From NCBI RefSeq assembly GCF_002368195.1, contig NZ_AP018178.1:6336645-6400644 (forward strand): 64,000 nt of DNA, in the 5' to 3' direction. Source of the stretch: Calothrix sp. NIES-2100 (GTDB lineage Bacteria > Cyanobacteriota > Cyanobacteriia > Cyanobacteriales > Nostocaceae). Both the position numbers and the translations under genes were made by a program. The notes beneath the pieces are model-generated. The model was not told the DNA's origin and searched no databases. It worked only from the letters and a program-made list of their open reading frames with translations. This document shows positions 61,370 to 64,000 of the stretch, piece by piece. Each line of letters begins with the position of its first letter. Positions within the stretch are counted from its first letter, which is position 1.

Positions 61370-61803
61370 TTAATTGCGTATATAACTAGTACATCGTGGT
61401 GGAAATAAGGGACTTTCTAGTAAAAAAATATTCCCTTGTTCATGTTGACCGTTGACTGTTGACTGTTGACTGTTAACTGTGAACCGTCAACAACTTTAAG
61501 CGGAATAATTTATTTTTTGGAGTGCCCTTCAGCTACTATCTCAAATCCGTAAAAAGCTGGTCAGATAAACCTGCTTTGTTTTGAATTTTTATGCTTGTGC
61601 CAACGCTAGTACCTCCCTACCGATGAGAAGATCGCCAATTGCTGTATGGCGGGTAAGCCGTCCACCGTAGTGGCTCACATTTTACTTTTGCCTTGTTGTA
61701 CTAGTATTTGATTTTTGCAATCCACTAACCTATGTAGAATATGATAAATAAAACTGGAAAAAGGGTATTTTTTTAATTGTAATTCCCTACGCATCTGATT
61801 TGG
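61370..61803. other. Intergenic with heptamer repeats, no gene
   Basis: 434 bp. gttgactgttgactgttgac-type heptamers at about 61445-61490; the rest is unique and AT-rich. It presumably holds the promoter of the response regulator at 61804. Confidence 0.5.
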
Positions 61804-63675
61804 ATGCCGATCATGAAAATATTATTGATAGAGGATGATACATTACTCAGTCAGGCACTGGCAGAGTTGCTGTCAGCAAATCATTACAATATCGACTTAG
61901 CTCACAATGGCAAGACAGGGCTTGATTTAGCGATCGCGGTTGAATATGACTTAATTTTACTCGATTGGCTCATCCCGCAACTCGATGGTATTAGCCTGTG
62001 TCGGCAATTGCGATCGCAAGGTTACCAAACACCGATTTTATTACTGAGTGCGAAGAATTGCAATGCAGATATTGTCGCAGGTTTAGATGCTGGGGCAGAT
62101 GATTATGTGATCAAGCCTTACGATCCGGATGCGTTACTGGCGAGAATTCGGTCTTTATTGCGACGCAAGGGGGCGATCGCGTCGTCTATTTTAACCTGGG
62201 CAAATCTTTGTTTAGACCAAATCTCTGGCAAAGTTACTTATGATGACCAAGTAATTTCACTGACGGTTACAGAATATAATTTACTGGAATTGTTTTTACA
62301 GAACCCTAATCGCATTTTTAGCCGTCAGGTGATTCTCGATCGCCTCTGGGGATTTGATGATGCTCCAGTGGAACATGCAGTTACGACTCATATTAAAGAC
62401 TTACGGAAGAAACTCAAAGCCGGCGGTCTCAAAGAAGATATTCTCGAAACCGTGTATGGTATTGGTTATCGCTTAAAGCCTGCACCCGATCGCTGTGTTG
62501 CAACTCCTTCAGCCAATTTAGATGCGCCACACCAAAAACCACCCCATACCGCAGATTTAACCGCCGTTAATCGAGTCTTAGAACGATTTCGCGATTCTTT
62601 TAGTCAACAGGTAGCGGTGTTAGAGGAAGCAAAAACTGCTGTTTTGGCGCTTTCTTTATCCCCGGAGTTACAGCAGCAAGCAAAGCATGAGGCTCACAAA
62701 CTCGCAGGTTCAATGGGAGCGTTTGGGTATCCAGAAGGTTCTCAGCTGGCTAGGTCAATTGAGAATTTATTGCTACAAGAGCAACCACTGAGCCATGATG
62801 AAATTACGCAGTTTTCTCAGTTAGTAAAGGCATTGCAACAAGAGTTAACAAAACCGCCTGTTCCCCTAACTTCTCAACCTGTGGCGCTGCACCAAACTTA
62901 TCTTGTGTTGGTAATTGATGATGATACTATGCTGACCGAGCGGTTGCTAGCCCAAGCAGATGCTTGGGGAATGCGCTTGAAAATTGCCCCGGATTTGGCA
63001 ACTGCTCGCGCGGGGTTGGCTTTGACAAATCCGGACGCAGTGCTACTGGATTTGAGCTTTCCCGGTACAGAAGAAGATGGATTAATGCTGCTGCGGGAGG
63101 TGAGTGAGCGATCGCCTGTTTTACCGATTGTCGTTTTCACTGGGCGTGACAGCCTAGCCGATCGCTTGGCTGTGTCACGTTTAGGCGCAAGACAATATCT
63201 GCACAAACCCGCCACAACCGAGCAAATTTTTGGGGCGATCGCGCGTGTTCTCCCGCAACACCAAACCACAGATGCCAAAGTATTAATTGTTGATGATGAC
63301 CCTGTAATTCTGACCGGCTTAGCGGCGTTGCTCACTCCTTGGGGAATCGAGGTCACAAGTTTGAGCGAACCACAGCAATTTTGGAAAGTGCTGATGGCAA
63401 CATCACCAGATTTAGTGGTGCTAGATTTAGAAATGCCAATAGTAAATGGTTTAGAGTTGTGTCAAGTAGTACGACAGGATGCCCATTGGGGGGACTTACC
63501 AATTTTAGTGGTAACAGCCCATACCGATGCGGCATCCTTGCAGCAAGCTTTTGCCGCAGGAGCCGATGATTTTATCACTAAGCCAGTACTAGGGCCGGAA
63601 CTCGTAACTAGGGTAATCAGCCGAATTGAGCGAGTGCGATCGCGTTTGCAGGGAGGTAGAGCCAGCCAGAGGTAA
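61804..63675 (+). CDS. Response regulator REC-wHTH-Hpt-REC-REC
   Basis: 623 residues (ATG 61804; ATG 61813 equally possible). REC1 1-118 with Asp54 (ILLDWLIPQ); OmpR/PhoB winged helix 127-225 (LTVTEYNLLELFLQNPNRIFSR); Hpt domain near 255-345 with phospho-His in HKLAGSMGAFG; REC2 360-475 (VLLDLSFPG) and REC3 from about 490 (VVLDLEMP). A single chain therefore holds a phosphorelay: two receivers, a His-phosphotransfer domain and a DNA-binding output. It is followed 3 bp later by the gene at 63679. Confidence 0.93.
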   Translation: MPIMKILLIEDDTLLSQALAELLSANHYNIDLAHNGKTGLDLAIAVEYDLILLDWLIPQLDGISLCRQLRSQGYQTPILLLSAKNCNADIVAGLDAGADDYVIKPYDPDALLARIRSLLRRKGAIASSILTWANLCLDQISGKVTYDDQVISLTVTEYNLLELFLQNPNRIFSRQVILDRLWGFDDAPVEHAVTTHIKDLRKKLKAGGLKEDILETVYGIGYRLKPAPDRCVATPSANLDAPHQKPPHTADLTAVNRVLERFRDSFSQQVAVLEEAKTAVLALSLSPELQQQAKHEAHKLAGSMGAFGYPEGSQLARSIENLLLQEQPLSHDEITQFSQLVKALQQELTKPPVPLTSQPVALHQTYLVLVIDDDTMLTERLLAQADAWGMRLKIAPDLATARAGLALTNPDAVLLDLSFPGTEEDGLMLLREVSERSPVLPIVVFTGRDSLADRLAVSRLGARQYLHKPATTEQIFGAIARVLPQHQTTDAKVLIVDDDPVILTGLAALLTPWGIEVTSLSEPQQFWKVLMATSPDLVVLDLEMPIVNGLELCQVVRQDAHWGDLPILVVTAHTDAASLQQAFAAGADDFITKPVLGPELVTRVISRIERVRSRLQGGRASQR

Positions 63676-63678
63676 AAA

Positions 63679-64000
63679 ATGATGAGAAATTATCCGCGAT
63701 TATTTTCCTATGGACTGGCGATTGGCTCAACGGCGATCGCCTTGTTGCTAAGACTGTGGCTAGAATCGCTGCTGTCAGAAACTGTTGGTGGTTGTTTTTA
63801 TATTGCCATCCTCATCACTACTTGGTACGGAGGCTATCATGCTGGGTTGGTATCACTCGTGCTTTCGGCGGTAGCAATCAAATATTTCTTTTTTTACCCA
63901 CGATATCAATTTTGGGTATTTCAACCACAAAGTCTATTCCAGTTATTCATTTTTCTTGTGGTTGGCTTAATAATTAACCGACTCACCAGCAGCTTTCTCA
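63679..64000 (+). CDS. KdpD-like sensor kinase, N-terminal fragment
   Basis: 107 codons before the right edge. Three to four transmembrane helices (GLAIGSTAIALLLRLWL, YIAILITTWYGGYHAGL, LVSLVLSAVAIKYFF, LFIFLVVGLIINRLTSS) resemble the DUF4118 membrane module of KdpD-type and other sensor kinases. The tight spacing to the REC-wHTH-Hpt-REC-REC gene suggests it is its cognate kinase; the catalytic part is off the window. Confidence 0.72.
   Translation, partial: MMRNYPRLFSYGLAIGSTAIALLLRLWLESLLSETVGGCFYIAILITTWYGGYHAGLVSLVLSAVAIKYFFFYPRYQFWVFQPQSLFQLFIFLVVGLIINRLTSSFL

Overview
The window looks like chromosome from a filamentous, heterocyst-forming cyanobacterium (Nostoc/Calothrix/Tolypothrix type). 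Evidence: dense HIP1 sites (gcgatcgc), 7-, 9- and 21-bp tandem repeats, many palindromic MITE-like elements, and cyanobacterial families such as CcmK3/CcmK4 shell proteins, a GUN4-fused kinase, a fibrillin protein, CYP110-type P450, DUF1822/DUF928 proteins and a HetZ/PatU-type pair. I saw no rRNA, tRNA or CRISPR array.

Left part (1-30 kb): an Hsp70-like fragment beside a bacterial dynamin; a peptidoglycan-binding secreted protein; an aldehyde dehydrogenase; a TPR lipoprotein; an RNase D-like exonuclease. At 9.2-16.8 kb lies an unassigned metabolic group: two DUF4437-type cupins, an Asp/Asn beta-hydroxylase-like enzyme, a cyclic amidohydrolase, an alpha/beta-hydrolase fold protein without its triad, a secreted monooxygenase-like protein and an Asp/Glu-racemase superfamily protein without its usual cysteines. 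Then come hisS, an L,D-transpeptidase, two Ser/Thr kinases (FHA-kinase and kinase-GUN4), acetate-type symporter genes (DUF485-actP), a short MprF-like protein, comM, a HIT protein and a fibrillin.

Centre (31.0-46.6 kb): a co-directional 15.6-kb island: sigma-like protein, DUF1822, CHAT-CHASE2 membrane protein, DUF928, a 1349-residue two-partner-secretion exoprotein with 12 near-identical repeats, a secreted TPR-CHAT protein, then a NarL-type kinase, a membrane-anchored DHp-only pseudokinase whose phospho-His is Tyr, and a LuxR-type regulator. I propose this as a surface-sensing/protease-like effector system; it is the strongest candidate here for an undescribed system.

Right part (47-64 kb): a toxin-antitoxin graveyard (48.7-51.0 kb) with a nonsense-mutated PemK toxin, a VapC-BrnT deletion fusion, an intact BrnA and a mosaic of BrnA/PemK fragments; ccmK3-ccmK4; hetZ-like and patU-like genes behind an 800-bp leader; a Crp-family regulator; an ISAs1-type IS inserted in a MITE copy; a probable mcdAB carboxysome-positioning pair; a P450; and a REC-wHTH-Hpt-REC-REC regulator followed by a truncated KdpD-like sensor kinase.

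Several repeat families are nested inside each other (10.2-10.8 kb, 30.6-30.8 kb, 56.7-58.3 kb), so the order of insertions can be read from the sequence.
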